From NCBI GenBank assembly GCA_900321005.1, contig ONUF01000018.1, positions 1-32,710 on the forward strand: 32,710 nucleotides of DNA, written 5' to 3'. This document shows positions 1 to 8,227 of the stretch, one piece after another. The notes under the pieces were generated by a model, which was not told the DNA's origin, did no database searches, and saw only the letters and a program-made list of their open reading frames with translations. Origin of the DNA: an uncultured Bacteroidales bacterium. Lineage in GTDB: Bacteria > Bacteroidota > Bacteroidia > Bacteroidales > Paludibacteraceae. Within the stretch, counting starts at the first letter, position 1, and each line of letters opens with the position of its first letter. Both the position numbers and the translations under genes were made by a program.

Positions 1-371
1 TTGGTCATGGCGAACGCCTCGAGGCGACCCATCAGGATACAGTTGGTGATGATCAAACCGAGATAGACGGATAGCTGCATAGCCACGTCGTACGCAAACG
101 CTTTGAGGATCTCGCTGACGAGTGTCACGAGCGCCGCTACGACCACGAGTTGCACGATGATACGTACACGCATCGGGATGGTGTTGCGGATAAGCGACAC
201 GATGACGTTGGCCATGGCGACGATGATCGTCACGGCGATACCCATAACGAGGGCAGGCTTCAGTTGCACCGTTACGGCGAGAGCCGAACAGATACCGAGG
301 ATCTGCACTACGACAGGGTTATTGGCGTTAAGAGGACCTAACAATGTGTCCTTAGTCTTCTGACTCAACAT
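1..371 (-). CDS. nqrD: Na+-translocating NADH:quinone reductase subunit D (partial, C-terminus outside window)
   Basis: An integral membrane subunit of the Na+-NQR complex, which oxidises NADH, reduces quinone and pumps Na+ across the inner membrane. The frame from the ATG at 371 reads [20 protein letters not shown] and continues through hydrophobic helices typical of NqrD, including an [13 protein letters not shown] segment and an ITNCILMGR segment. Only 123 codons are present of a protein usually about 205-210 residues long. The start lies inside the end of nqrC (20-base overlap), so the two are probably translationally coupled. Subunits E and F would be expected beyond the left edge. The start choice is supported by the conserved GPLNANNPV segment following shortly after it. 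Confidence 0.93.
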   Translation of the reverse strand, partial: MLSQKTKDTLLGPLNANNPVVVQILGICSALAVTVQLKPALVMGIAVTIIVAMANVIVSLIRNTIPMRVRIIVQLVVVAALVTLVSEILKAFAYDVAMQLSVYLGLIITNCILMGRLEAFAMT

Positions 372-1002
372 CTTCGACCTCCTTTTCGTTTAAGAATTCA
401 ACATAGTTATTCACGAGTTCCTCGTTGAGCATCGTGCTGACGCCGGTCGAGGTGATGGTAGCGCCGGAGATGGCATCTACTTGCTCCTGACCTTCAGCAC
501 GCGTACCGGCCTTGAGGACCGCCACGGAAACGACCTGTCCTTCGGCGTTACGGATATGCTTGCCCTCGAACTGAGCGCGGAAAGGCATGTCCACGATCTT
601 AGCGCCCAGACCCGGTGTCTCGGACTCGTGGTTGAAGTTAACACCATAAATGGTGTTCTTGTCCTCGTCGAGTGCCAGATAACCGCCGATACCGCCCCAC
701 AGACCTTTACCACTGAGCGGCAAAACGTACTTGACAGCACCGTTGAGGTTAGCCACATACACCTCGGCTTCGCCGTAAACGAGCGTGTCCTGCACGAGGG
801 TGTAATACACCTCTGCGGGATCAGCCTGCGAGAAGTCCACCTTGAGTGCACCGAGGATCTGTTTCTGCTTGTCGAGCAGGATGTTAGCGTCCTGACGCGG
901 CTTGAGCGCCTGGTTAGCGAGCGCCAACAGGACCGCTACGATAATCACCACAATCGTCATATAGACGAAGGTGTACACATTCGAATTCGTATTCAGTTTC
1001 AT
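352..1002 (-). CDS. nqrC: Na+-translocating NADH:quinone reductase subunit C
   Basis: Subunit C of Na+-NQR, anchored in the inner membrane with a periplasmic FMN-binding domain. The 216-residue product has one N-terminal membrane helix (about residues 11-31) and the flavinylation motif D-A-I-S-G-A-T at residues 176-182. In this family the last Thr of SGAT (T182 here) carries covalently bound FMN, attached by ApbE. The start overlaps the nqrB stop in an ATGA arrangement, and the 3' end overlaps nqrD. The acidic C-terminal tail (residues 207-216) is not a recognised domain. Identification is firm from the motif, length and operon position. Confidence 0.96.
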   Translation of the reverse strand: MKLNTNSNVYTFVYMTIVVIIVAVLLALANQALKPRQDANILLDKQKQILGALKVDFSQADPAEVYYTLVQDTLVYGEAEVYVANLNGAVKYVLPLSGKGLWGGIGGYLALDEDKNTIYGVNFNHESETPGLGAKIVDMPFRAQFEGKHIRNAEGQVVSVAVLKAGTRAEGQEQVDAISGATITSTGVSTMLNEELVNNYVEFLNEKEVEDVESED

Positions 1003-2237
1003 TTTGCGCCTCCTTCCTCTAAACTCTCATTCTCTAAACCCTCAACCTTCGCAGCGCGAGCAGCGCGCTTGCGTATATTTGCCTGCACTACACACCAGTC
1101 GATCAGCGGAGCGAAGGCGTTCATCAGCAGGATAGCCAGCATCATTCCCTCCGGATAACCCGGGTTAAGAACGCGCACGAGCACTGCCACGAGACCGATC
1201 AGGAAGCCGTAGATCCACTTGCCGCACTCAGTACGAGCCGAGGTGACAGGGTCGGTAGCCATGAACACCGCACCGAAAGCGAAACCGCCCGATACGAGGT
1301 GCATGTACCACGGATACTGCGCTGCGAGGTTAGCCTCGTTGCCGCCGATGTTAAAGAGCCAAGCGGTCAGACCACCGCCGACGAAGATCGCCAGCATCGT
1401 CTTCCAGCTCGCCACGCCCGTAGCGATCAGCAGGATAGCGCCGAGCGCGATAGCCCAGATGCAGGTCTCACCTACCGATCCCGGTACAAGGCCGTTGACC
1501 ATGTCCCAGAACGATTCGGTCACAGGAGTGCCGGTAGCCATCTGCGTGAGCGGCGTAGCACCCGAGAAACCATCGACGAGCGCGTGACCGCCATCCCAGC
1601 CCCAGGTACCTTCCGTGCGGATGAACGGCTTGTCACCGGTCATCGAACTCGGGTACGCAAAGAACAAGAACGCACGCGTGATCAGCGCTACGTTGAAGAT
1701 GTTATAACCCGTACCGCCGAACACTTCCTTCGCGAAGACAACCGCGAAAGCCACGGCGATAGCTACTTGCCACAGCGGCGTGTTGATCGGCACGATGAGC
1801 GGAATGATGAATCCCGTTACGAGGAAGCCTTCCGCCACCTCTTCGTGCTTGATCTGCGCTACGATGAACTCAATTCCCAGACCTACAGCGTACGCCACGA
1901 TGATATACGGCAGCACAGCCAACAGACCGAAGCCGAAGGCTTTCCACCAGAGGGCGCAGGTCATACCTGCTGCCAACTGACCGGTAGCCAACAGGTGCTG
2001 GTAGCCGACGTTGAACATACCAAACAGCATCGCCGGAACAAGCGCCATGACCACGAGGATCATCGTACGTTTGCTGTCGCTACCGTCGTGGATATGCGTG
2101 CCGTTGCGTTTAGCGGTCGTCTGCGGCGTAAACAGGAAGGTGTCAAAAGCGTCATAGAACGAGCTTAACCAACTCAGCTTACCGCCTTCTTCGAAGTTCT
2201 TACCGAACTTCTTCCATATCTGATAAAGCTTTTCCAT
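999..2237 (-). CDS. nqrB: Na+-translocating NADH:quinone reductase subunit B
   Basis: The large multi-helix membrane subunit of Na+-NQR that holds riboflavin and a covalent FMN and forms part of the Na+ path. The 412-residue product contains the flavinylation motif SGAT at 225-228, followed by PLTQM; T228 is the expected FMN-linked residue. Many transmembrane helices run from about residue 57 to 390. The start overlaps the nqrA stop by one base (TAATG), implying coupled translation. The last residues (VEGLENESLEEG) are encoded by a degenerate 7-nt repeat array (1016-1043) and are probably a lineage-specific tail rather than part of the core fold. Confidence 0.97.
   Translation of the reverse strand: MEKLYQIWKKFGKNFEEGGKLSWLSSFYDAFDTFLFTPQTTAKRNGTHIHDGSDSKRTMILVVMALVPAMLFGMFNVGYQHLLATGQLAAGMTCALWWKAFGFGLLAVLPYIIVAYAVGLGIEFIVAQIKHEEVAEGFLVTGFIIPLIVPINTPLWQVAIAVAFAVVFAKEVFGGTGYNIFNVALITRAFLFFAYPSSMTGDKPFIRTEGTWGWDGGHALVDGFSGATPLTQMATGTPVTESFWDMVNGLVPGSVGETCIWAIALGAILLIATGVASWKTMLAIFVGGGLTAWLFNIGGNEANLAAQYPWYMHLVSGGFAFGAVFMATDPVTSARTECGKWIYGFLIGLVAVLVRVLNPGYPEGMMLAILLMNAFAPLIDWCVVQANIRKRAARAAKVEGLENESLEEGGAK
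1016..1043. repeat. Degenerate heptamer array inside the 3' end of nqrB
   Basis: Four 7-nt units on the plus strand: CCTCTAA, ACTCTCA, TTCTCTA, AACCCTC. They lie in frame and encode the acidic C-terminal tail of NqrB. The array is related in sequence to the one at 8811-8852. Confidence 0.55.
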
Positions 2238-3646
2238 TACTCAATCTCCTTCTTTAAATTGTCCAACGCCTCGCGTACGATGGCCTGCAGCGGCATTTTC
2301 GACGTGCAGACATACTCGCACAGCGCAAAATCTTCGGGTGCCACCTCGTACGCGCCGAGTGCCTCCATGCGGTCGATATTTCCCGCGATCATAGCCTTGA
2401 TCAGGTACTCGGGGTAGATATCCATCGGGAAGACGCGGTCGTACTCGTTGCTGACGATGATCGCACGGCGACCACCCTTCAGACGGGCATCCCAGGTATA
2501 CCTTTTCGGTCCGAACAACCAACGCGTGAACCCGTTGTCAAGCATCTTCGCGGGGTCTGTGCAACCTGCGTTGAAGGCTTTGAACCGCGGCAGAAGCCAG
2601 CCCATGAACTCATGGTTCTCGCTGCCCTCGTCCAGCACCGTGAACTGATTGTCATAGATGGAAATCATTTCACCATTTTCACCATTAAGCGCAGCGTCAC
2701 CATTAAGCGCGCGTCCGGAAAGTACGTTTCCGGCGATAAATCGACACGGGCACTCAGTGTGCACGTTCGATTTAAAAATTGCGCTCACCGGCATACCCGG
2801 CAGGACGTTGTAATACTGACGTCCGTACGCGAGCGGACCGGTCAGCGCCACCTTCTTCTGCATATCGACGATGCCCTTCTGGAAGAGCCGACCGATAAGC
2901 GCAAGGTCCTGGATGTTGAGCGTGAAGACCGTCTCGCCCTTCGCCAGCGGCGCGAGGTTGTTCAGCTGCACACCGACGTTGCCGGCAGGGTGCGGTCCGT
3001 AAACCTCGAAGAGAGTACACTCTTTTAACTCTCTAAACTCGGTAGCCTTGGCACCGCCACGGATACCGACATACACCGGCGCGAGTTTCGCGAGTGCCGA
3101 TACACCGGCCTGCAACGTAGGCAGCTGGCCTTTTAACACCCATTCATAATTGGGGGCACAAGGCGCACTGTCAAAACTCGAAATAAAAATAGCGCGTGGT
3201 TGCTTGTTCGGCATCGCGATGCAATCGTATGGACGTTGCTTCATCAATGCCCAGAGGCCTGATTTAAGCAACAGTGCCTTGACCTCTTCACCATTAAGCG
3301 AAGCGTCACCATTTGCACCATTCTTTACCTCGAAGGTCGCGTATTCGATCTTCGAATCAGCGAGCACGTCGATGGAGAGGATCTTACGACGGTCTCCACG
3401 CACGATCTCTTTGACTTCGCCACTCACCGGCGAGGTAAAGAACAAGCTCTCAAACGCCTTGTCGTGGAAGAGCGGGCTACCCGCTTTCACGCGATCGCCG
3501 ACTTTGACATCCAACTTGGGTGTGATGCCGGCGAAATGGTCGGGCACTACGTGAAAGACCTCCGGCCTCCGTACGCTACCCAGCGTCTCAGCCGCCTGTC
3601 CCTCAAACGGAATGTCCAATCCACGTTTCAGTTTGATTGTTTGCAT
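2237..3646 (-). CDS. nqrA: Na+-translocating NADH:quinone reductase subunit A
   Basis: Peripheral subunit A of Na+-NQR, which sits on the cytoplasmic face and is implicated in quinone binding. The 469-residue product starts MQTIKLKRGLDIPFEGQA and has the RPxVFHVVPDHFAGITPKLDVKVGDRVKAG-type biotinyl-lipoyl-like N-terminal region characteristic of NqrA. It is first in the operon, with a promoter at 3786-3817. The protein is longer than most NqrA proteins I know (about 450 residues). The excess fits two low-complexity insertions, around NGDASLNGE and LNGDAALNGENGE. Both are encoded by a 25-nt DNA repeat present twice in the gene with one mismatch (2680-2704 and 3289-3313). Confidence 0.96.
   Translation of the reverse strand: MQTIKLKRGLDIPFEGQAAETLGSVRRPEVFHVVPDHFAGITPKLDVKVGDRVKAGSPLFHDKAFESLFFTSPVSGEVKEIVRGDRRKILSIDVLADSKIEYATFEVKNGANGDASLNGEEVKALLLKSGLWALMKQRPYDCIAMPNKQPRAIFISSFDSAPCAPNYEWVLKGQLPTLQAGVSALAKLAPVYVGIRGGAKATEFRELKECTLFEVYGPHPAGNVGVQLNNLAPLAKGETVFTLNIQDLALIGRLFQKGIVDMQKKVALTGPLAYGRQYYNVLPGMPVSAIFKSNVHTECPCRFIAGNVLSGRALNGDAALNGENGEMISIYDNQFTVLDEGSENHEFMGWLLPRFKAFNAGCTDPAKMLDNGFTRWLFGPKRYTWDARLKGGRRAIIVSNEYDRVFPMDIYPEYLIKAMIAGNIDRMEALGAYEVAPEDFALCEYVCTSKMPLQAIVREALDNLKKEIE
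2680..2704. repeat. 25-nt direct repeat, copy 2, within nqrA
   Basis: This matches 3289-3313 at 24 of 25 positions. On the coding strand it encodes NGDAALNG. Both copies use the same reading frame and sit in low-complexity stretches of NqrA. Confidence 0.85.
3289..3313. repeat. 25-nt direct repeat, copy 1, within nqrA
   Basis: This matches 2680-2704 with a single mismatch and is read in the same frame (NGDASLNG). The two copies are about 600 bases apart in a gene whose family does not carry such a peptide repeat as far as I know. Confidence 0.85.
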
Positions 3647-3692
3647 GTTAGTAAATGTTTGATATGTATTGTTTGTTTGTCAAAATCACGCG

Positions 3693-3713
3693 ATAATATA
3701 CAAAGTATATTAT
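3693..3713. promoter_or_regulatory. 21-bp perfect palindrome in the nqr leader
   Basis: Two 9-bp arms (ATAATATAC and GTATATTAT) separated by AAA. It lies 47 bases upstream of the nqrA start and downstream of the proposed nqr transcription start, so it is either an operator or an RNA hairpin in the leader. The role is inferred from symmetry and position only. The sequence is AT-rich, so chance is not excluded. Confidence 0.4.
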
Positions 3714-3785
3714 AATGTGTGGTAGGATACGATATTCCCTCGAAACACTCTCGAAATGAACAGTGCTCACTCCACAATCAGCCTG

Positions 3786-3817
3786 CAAAATTACAAAAAA
3801 GATTTCATATACGCAAG
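3786..3817 (-). promoter_or_regulatory. Bacteroidota-type promoter of the nqr operon
   Basis: On the minus strand the -7 element TAATTTTG (3786-3793) matches TANNTTTG. Twenty bases upstream is CTTGCGTATATG, matching the extended -33 element seen in six other promoters of this window. The predicted start near 3779 gives a leader of about 130 nt before nqrA. Confidence 0.65.
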
Positions 3818-3884
3818 CGCGCGAGGCATTTTTCAATAAAAAAAGCAAAAATTGCTATTTTTATTTGTTAATTTATTTTTCCGA

Positions 3885-3916
3885 TTTTCAAATATTCGAT
3901 TTTTGTCGTACCTTTG
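3885..3916 (+). promoter_or_regulatory. Bacteroidota-type promoter of the 3938-8820 gene cluster
   Basis: The -7 element TACCTTTG is at 3909-3916. The -33 region is TTTTCAAATAT starting at 3885, with the same 20-nt spacing as the other promoters here but TTTT in place of TTTG. The start codon at 3938 is about 15 nt from the predicted transcription start, so the leader is very short. This promoter diverges from the nqr promoter. Confidence 0.6.
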
Positions 3917-3937
3917 TACCGCTAATTGTGCGCATAT

Positions 3938-5188
3938 ATGAACCTGTTGATCATTTTGCTGAGCGTGATGACGTGGACCGTGGAGAGTAAGAACGCGGTT
4001 TCTTTAGCCGAAGGCGGGACGGTGCCGTATGACATCGAGGTCAGTTATGCGAACACATATAACAAAGGTCAATTGCGCGCGGGAGATGTAGCTGCGCTGA
4101 CACTCAGTAACTTAGGCGGTATTACGGTGGAGCGCGTGTCGCTGGCTATGCGAGCCAATGCCTCGAAAGGGGCGGGTACAATCGTGTTGGTTTGCAACGA
4201 TGCGCAATTGGCACAGAAGACCGTGAATTGGCAGAGCGTGAGTGCGGATGTGGAAGTGTTTAGCGGCCAGCAGCACGGCGTGGATAGTATGGCTATTCGT
4301 GTCACGGGTACAGAGAACTCGATATACGTCGATGCTTTCACGATTGAGTATTCGCCGCGCGCGCCGATGAGCGTGGTGCTGATGCGCGGGAGTACGCCGA
4401 TAGAGACGCTGATGGAAGAGCACGGGATGAGCGGGGTGATCCTGCCGTGGTTGGAGGACGAAGACCATTGGCGGTTTAGAGGATGGAGCAAAACAGAGTT
4501 TTGGACCGTGTATGACGAACCTACATACCAGCATTCGAATACGCGCTATTATCCGGAAAATGACACGCTATGGGCCGTGTATCAATGGGAAGAAGTGAAC
4601 ACAAGCGAGAGGACCTATGAAGAGGCAGGCGTGTCGGGCGTCTATATGTATGTCAACCGAAACAAGGATGCGTACCTTGCATTGACGGGTGTGCCGGTGA
4701 GCGGCAAAATGGCATGTGCTGAAGCGAATGTATATGACGACAACCAACATTATATGATCTCGTTCGTGGGAACCGACACGGCATATATTACGCATGTGCC
4801 AACGAGTACGCCGATAGGTTATAACGGTACACAGATGGCTGCGAAGGCTTCACCTTGGCGCGTGTATCATGAAGGCGACCAGACACTTTTCTGGACCACA
4901 ATAGGAGGCAAGAACTATGTGCTGTGGTTGAATCTCATGGACAGCTCTGATTCCGAACAATATGCCGGTCTATTTAGGGCAGATCCGGGACCTTCGTACA
5001 TGGGATTGTTAGGGACGATGATGCCAACGGAGATCTATGCCTTCACGTGCCATCCCGAGACGGGAGTGGGGATAGAGAGTGTTCAGGATTCAGAAGGTAG
5101 GAATCAGAAGATACTCCGAAACGGACAAGTGTTGATTCTCCGACAGGGAGAAACTTATACGGTAACAGGATTAAAAGTGAAAGAATGA
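3938..5188 (+). CDS. Secreted protein of unknown function with InlB/Flg_new-like repeat and short T9SS-like tail
   Basis: I do not recognise an overall family. The 416-residue product starts with a signal peptide (MNLLIILLSVMTWTVESKN). Residues about 130-220 include a segment with F-x-GWS and a D-T-L-W-AVY ending, resembling the Listeria-Bacteroides (Flg_new/InlB) repeat. The C-terminus, KILRNGQVLILRQGETYTV then TGLKVKE, has the G-x-hydrophobic strand and Y-x-hydrophobic-x-G-x-x-V pattern of a short type IX secretion sorting tail, also seen in the two nucleases of this window. An upstream in-frame TTG at 3926 is possible, but the ATG at 3938 gives a clean signal peptide. The stop overlaps the next start (ATGA), so it is probably translated together with the peptidase. 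Confidence 0.75.
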   Translation: MNLLIILLSVMTWTVESKNAVSLAEGGTVPYDIEVSYANTYNKGQLRAGDVAALTLSNLGGITVERVSLAMRANASKGAGTIVLVCNDAQLAQKTVNWQSVSADVEVFSGQQHGVDSMAIRVTGTENSIYVDAFTIEYSPRAPMSVVLMRGSTPIETLMEEHGMSGVILPWLEDEDHWRFRGWSKTEFWTVYDEPTYQHSNTRYYPENDTLWAVYQWEEVNTSERTYEEAGVSGVYMYVNRNKDAYLALTGVPVSGKMACAEANVYDDNQHYMISFVGTDTAYITHVPTSTPIGYNGTQMAAKASPWRVYHEGDQTLFWTTIGGKNYVLWLNLMDSSDSEQYAGLFRADPGPSYMGLLGTMMPTEIYAFTCHPETGVGIESVQDSEGRNQKILRNGQVLILRQGETYTVTGLKVKE

Positions 5189-7230
5189 AAGGATTATTGA
5201 TTATATTATCGGTGTTGACCGGCATCTTAGGCGGAGAATATAACGCCAAGACGCTGAGTGTAGCTGAACAAGACAGTATTTTAGCGGTCAGTGGTCAGAC
5301 ATCAGCGGTCAGTGGCCGTTATCGGCTGGAGAAAGAGAATGCGCAGAAGATCTTCCGTCATTCGGAAGTGGCGGATTGGTTTATCGTGGACACCATGCGC
5401 CATACCCGTAAGCAGTTAGGCGGAGGACCGGTCCGCGATGCGATAATGAGTCCGAACGGGCGCTATGTGGCATTTGCAAAAGGCAATAACCTGTATGTTC
5501 ATAAACTCGATTTCGGAACCGAAGTGGCGGTGACGAAGGACGAGAACCCGGATATCATCAACGGTGTAGCCGATTGGTTGTACGAAGAGGAGTTTGCGAC
5601 GACGGCGCTGTTTGCATGGAGTCCCGATTCGAAGAGCCTGGCGTTTGTGCGATTGGACGAGACGGAAGTTCCCACTTTCTCGTGGGAGGCCTATTTAATG
5701 AATGAGGGAGTGAGTGAATTAGGGAATGAGAGATATCCGCAATACTCGCGGATAGAGAGTTTAAGGTATCCGAAGGCGGGGTGCGCGAATGCGAAGGCGA
5801 GTGTGTGCGTCTATGATGTCGCAACGAAGGGCATTCTAACGTTGAAGGATTTAACGAATGAGCGAGTGAGTGATGTCTATTTTCCGCGATTGAAGTGGAA
5901 AGACGAAAACACGCTGATGGTATTGCGCGTGAATAGGGATCAGACAAAGATGGAGGTATTTGCTTGCAATGCCAAATCAACGGTGGCGAGTCTTTGGTAC
6001 CGCGAGGAGAGCAAGAAATATTTTGTGGATTACAGCTTGTTTGATGAGTGGCAATGGTTAAGCGACGGCCGCGTGATTGTGCTCAGTGAGCAGGACGGTT
6101 GGCGTCAAGCCTATTTGTACAAAAACGACGGAACCCAAGTGCGTGCGTTGACGCCGGAAGGCATCGATGTGACCGCCATCTACGGGGTGAATGCCCAGAC
6201 GCAAACGCTATATTACCAGGCTGCGGCGACACCGAGTACAAGGCAGATATACGCGGTAGGGTTTAAGAAGTCAGTTATCAGTAATCAATTATCAGAAGGA
6301 GAAGGCTTCTGGTCGGCGCGATTCGATAAAGAAGCGACCAGAGCGGTGTTCTGTTATCAATCGTTTGACACTCCGAATACCTATAGTTTGTGTAAGGTGG
6401 ATGGTGTAAAGTGTAAGGTAGAAAGGACGATTGCGGACAATAAGGAAGTGCAGGAAGCGTGGCAAGCGAATGAATTGCCGGAGCCGGAGTTGATGAATAT
6501 CAACGGCCTGGAAGCGATGCTGATGATGCCGAATGAGGGAGTGAGTGAATTAGTGAATGAGGGAAAACGACCTTTGGTCGTTATGCACTACAGTGGTCCG
6601 GCAAGTCAGCGGGTGCTGAACCGGTGGCGTAAGAAATTTGAGTACGCGTTAGTGGAGGCAGGTTATGCGGTGCTGATCGTCGATCCGCGCGGCTCGGATT
6701 GCAAGGGTAGAGCTTGGCGCAATGAGACCTATATGAGTCTGGGACAGAAAGAGGCGGATGACCTGATCATGGCCGCCAAGGAGATGGCGAAACGCGATGA
6801 CATAGACGGCGAGCGCATGGCGATTATGGGATGGAGTTACGGCGGTTATCAGACACTCTTCACGATGAGTCAGAAGAACCATCCGTTCAAGGCCGGCGTG
6901 GCAATTGCGCCGGTGACCGATTGGCGGTTATACGACAGTGCGTACACGGAGCGCTATATGCGTCGTCCGCAGGTGAATGCCCGCGGGTATGAAGAAGCAT
7001 CGCTGCTGTCGCGTGCCAAGGACTTGACGGGCAGCGTGCTGATTATCCATGGTACGGCAGACGATAATGTCCACGCCCAACATACCTGGCAGTATATCGA
7101 CGCGCTGGTGCAGGCTGATAAGCAGTTTGAGATGCAGATCTATACGGATGACAATCATCATCTGCGCAAGGGCAATAACGCGCAACATATGCATAACAGA
7201 GTGCTGAACTTCCTTCGGAAGGCACTCTAA
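5185..7230 (+). CDS. Dipeptidyl peptidase IV-type S9 serine peptidase
   Basis: An exported S9-family exopeptidase expected to release dipeptides, typically X-Pro, from peptide N-termini. The 681-residue product has a signal peptide (MKGLLIILSVLTGILGG), a beta-propeller region with DWLYEEEF near residue 130 (the Glu pair that binds the substrate amino terminus in DPP IV), and an alpha/beta hydrolase domain. The predicted triad is Ser551 (GWSYGGY), Asp626 (HGTADDNVH) and His658 (YTDDNHH). It is slightly shorter than most Bacteroidota DPP IV proteins. The propeller is interrupted by several in-frame low-complexity peptides (for example NEGVSELGNE and NEGVSELVNE) encoded by 7-nt repeat arrays. 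It overlaps the preceding gene by 4 bases. Confidence 0.92.
   Translation: MKGLLIILSVLTGILGGEYNAKTLSVAEQDSILAVSGQTSAVSGRYRLEKENAQKIFRHSEVADWFIVDTMRHTRKQLGGGPVRDAIMSPNGRYVAFAKGNNLYVHKLDFGTEVAVTKDENPDIINGVADWLYEEEFATTALFAWSPDSKSLAFVRLDETEVPTFSWEAYLMNEGVSELGNERYPQYSRIESLRYPKAGCANAKASVCVYDVATKGILTLKDLTNERVSDVYFPRLKWKDENTLMVLRVNRDQTKMEVFACNAKSTVASLWYREESKKYFVDYSLFDEWQWLSDGRVIVLSEQDGWRQAYLYKNDGTQVRALTPEGIDVTAIYGVNAQTQTLYYQAAATPSTRQIYAVGFKKSVISNQLSEGEGFWSARFDKEATRAVFCYQSFDTPNTYSLCKVDGVKCKVERTIADNKEVQEAWQANELPEPELMNINGLEAMLMMPNEGVSELVNEGKRPLVVMHYSGPASQRVLNRWRKKFEYALVEAGYAVLIVDPRGSDCKGRAWRNETYMSLGQKEADDLIMAAKEMAKRDDIDGERMAIMGWSYGGYQTLFTMSQKNHPFKAGVAIAPVTDWRLYDSAYTERYMRRPQVNARGYEEASLLSRAKDLTGSVLIIHGTADDNVHAQHTWQYIDALVQADKQFEMQIYTDDNHHLRKGNNAQHMHNRVLNFLRKAL
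5284..5318. repeat. Heptamer array inside the peptidase gene (N-terminal region)
   Basis: Five units: GCGGTCA, GTGGTCA, GACATCA, GCGGTCA, GTGGCCG. It is read in frame as the AVSGQTSAVSGR segment just after the signal peptide. Confidence 0.75.
5701..5722. repeat. 22-nt exact direct repeat, copy 1 (peptidase gene)
   Basis: Identical to 6532-6553. It encodes NEGVSEL and belongs to the AATGAG/GTGAAT heptamer-like family also present at 8811-8852. A related shorter piece encoding TNERVSD lies at about 5855-5875. Confidence 0.85.
6268..6295. repeat. Heptamer array inside the peptidase gene
   Basis: Four units: AAGTCAG, TTATCAG, TAATCAA, TTATCAG. It encodes the SVISNQLSE segment of the propeller. 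Confidence 0.7.
6389..6423. repeat. Heptamer array inside the peptidase gene
   Basis: Five degenerate units: TGTGTAA, GGTGGAT, GGTGTAA, AGTGTAA, GGTAGAA. It encodes CKVDGVKCKVE. Confidence 0.65.
6532..6553. repeat. 22-nt exact direct repeat, copy 2 (peptidase gene)
   Basis: Identical to 5701-5722 and read in the same frame (NEGVSEL). It lies at the junction between the propeller and the catalytic domain. Confidence 0.85.
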
Positions 7231-7258
7231 GTTTAATGTTTAGTGTTTAAAGTTTAAA
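7231..7258. repeat. Heptamer array filling the peptidase-kinase gap
   Basis: Units GTTTAAT, GTTTAGT, GTTTAAA, GTTTAAA begin immediately after the peptidase stop codon and occupy most of the 40-base gap before the kinase. Confidence 0.75.
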
Positions 7259-7270
7259 AGTTTATATATC

Positions 7271-8227
7271 ATGAAGAAGTACGCTTTGGGAATCGACTTG
7301 GGAGGAACAGGTACCAAGTTCGGTTTAGTCAATGAAGAAGGACAAGTTCTTCGCAGTAATTCTATCCCGACACAGCAGTACCCGGACATCGACGAGTATT
7401 GCGACGTGCTGTGTGCGGGTTTGAAACAGCTCGTGGAAGACGAAGGTATCACGATGGCGGATGTAGTCGGTGTCGGTTGCGGTGCGCCGAACGCGAATTT
7501 CTATTCGGGTTGCATTGAGCAGGCTCCGAACCTGCCGTGGAAAGGGGTAGTGCCGTTTGCTAAACTGATCAGCGAGCGCATGGGCGTGAAGTGCACGATT
7601 ACCAACGATGCGAATGCGGCTGCGCAAGGTGAGATGATCTACGGCTCGGCGCGCGGAATGAAGAATTTCATCGTGATTACTCTTGGTACGGGTGTCGGAT
7701 CGGGTATCGTGATTGACGGCAAACTGCTCTATGGTCATGACGGTTTTGCGGGTGAGTTAGGTCACTGTAAGATCGACCATTCGGGCAACGGTCGTCTCTG
7801 CGGTTGCGGTCAGAAAGGTTGCATCGAAGCTTATGCTTCGGCTACGGGTGTAGCGCGCACGGCGAAAGAGATCGTGACGAGTACGACGCAACCGACCATC
7901 CTGCGTGAACTGCCGGACATCGACCATATCACGAGTAAAGACGTGTTCGATGCGGCTGAGAAGGGCGATTTGGTAGCAAAGCAGATCTTCGATTATACGG
8001 GTCGGTTGCTCGGCGAGAAGTTGGCGGACTTCGTGCATTTCTCGAGTCCCGAAGCTATCATCCTCTTCGGCGGTCTGACGAAGTCAGGTCACTGGATCAT
8101 GGATCCGATTCGTGAGGCACTGGATGCGAACCTGATGCCGATATGGAAAGGTAAAATTCCAGTATCCGTCTCTATTCTCAAAGACAGCGACGCCGCTATC
8201 TTAGGCGCGTCTTCGTTAGCGTGGTAA
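7271..8227 (+). CDS. ROK-family sugar kinase, probably glucokinase
   Basis: A cytoplasmic kinase expected to phosphorylate glucose or a related hexose with ATP. The 318-residue product has the N-terminal phosphate-binding motif DLGGTGTKFG at about residues 9-18. It also has the catalytic TNDANAAAQGE segment, the ELGH motif and the ROK zinc motif CGCGQKGCIE. The length is normal for the family. It follows the peptidase by 40 bases and overlaps the deacetylase start by 7 bases, so it is probably in one transcript with both. Substrate specificity among hexoses cannot be settled from motifs alone; glucokinase is the usual annotation of close Bacteroidales relatives. Confidence 0.85.
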   Translation: MKKYALGIDLGGTGTKFGLVNEEGQVLRSNSIPTQQYPDIDEYCDVLCAGLKQLVEDEGITMADVVGVGCGAPNANFYSGCIEQAPNLPWKGVVPFAKLISERMGVKCTITNDANAAAQGEMIYGSARGMKNFIVITLGTGVGSGIVIDGKLLYGHDGFAGELGHCKIDHSGNGRLCGCGQKGCIEAYASATGVARTAKEIVTSTTQPTILRELPDIDHITSKDVFDAAEKGDLVAKQIFDYTGRLLGEKLADFVHFSSPEAIILFGGLTKSGHWIMDPIREALDANLMPIWKGKIPVSVSILKDSDAAILGASSLAW

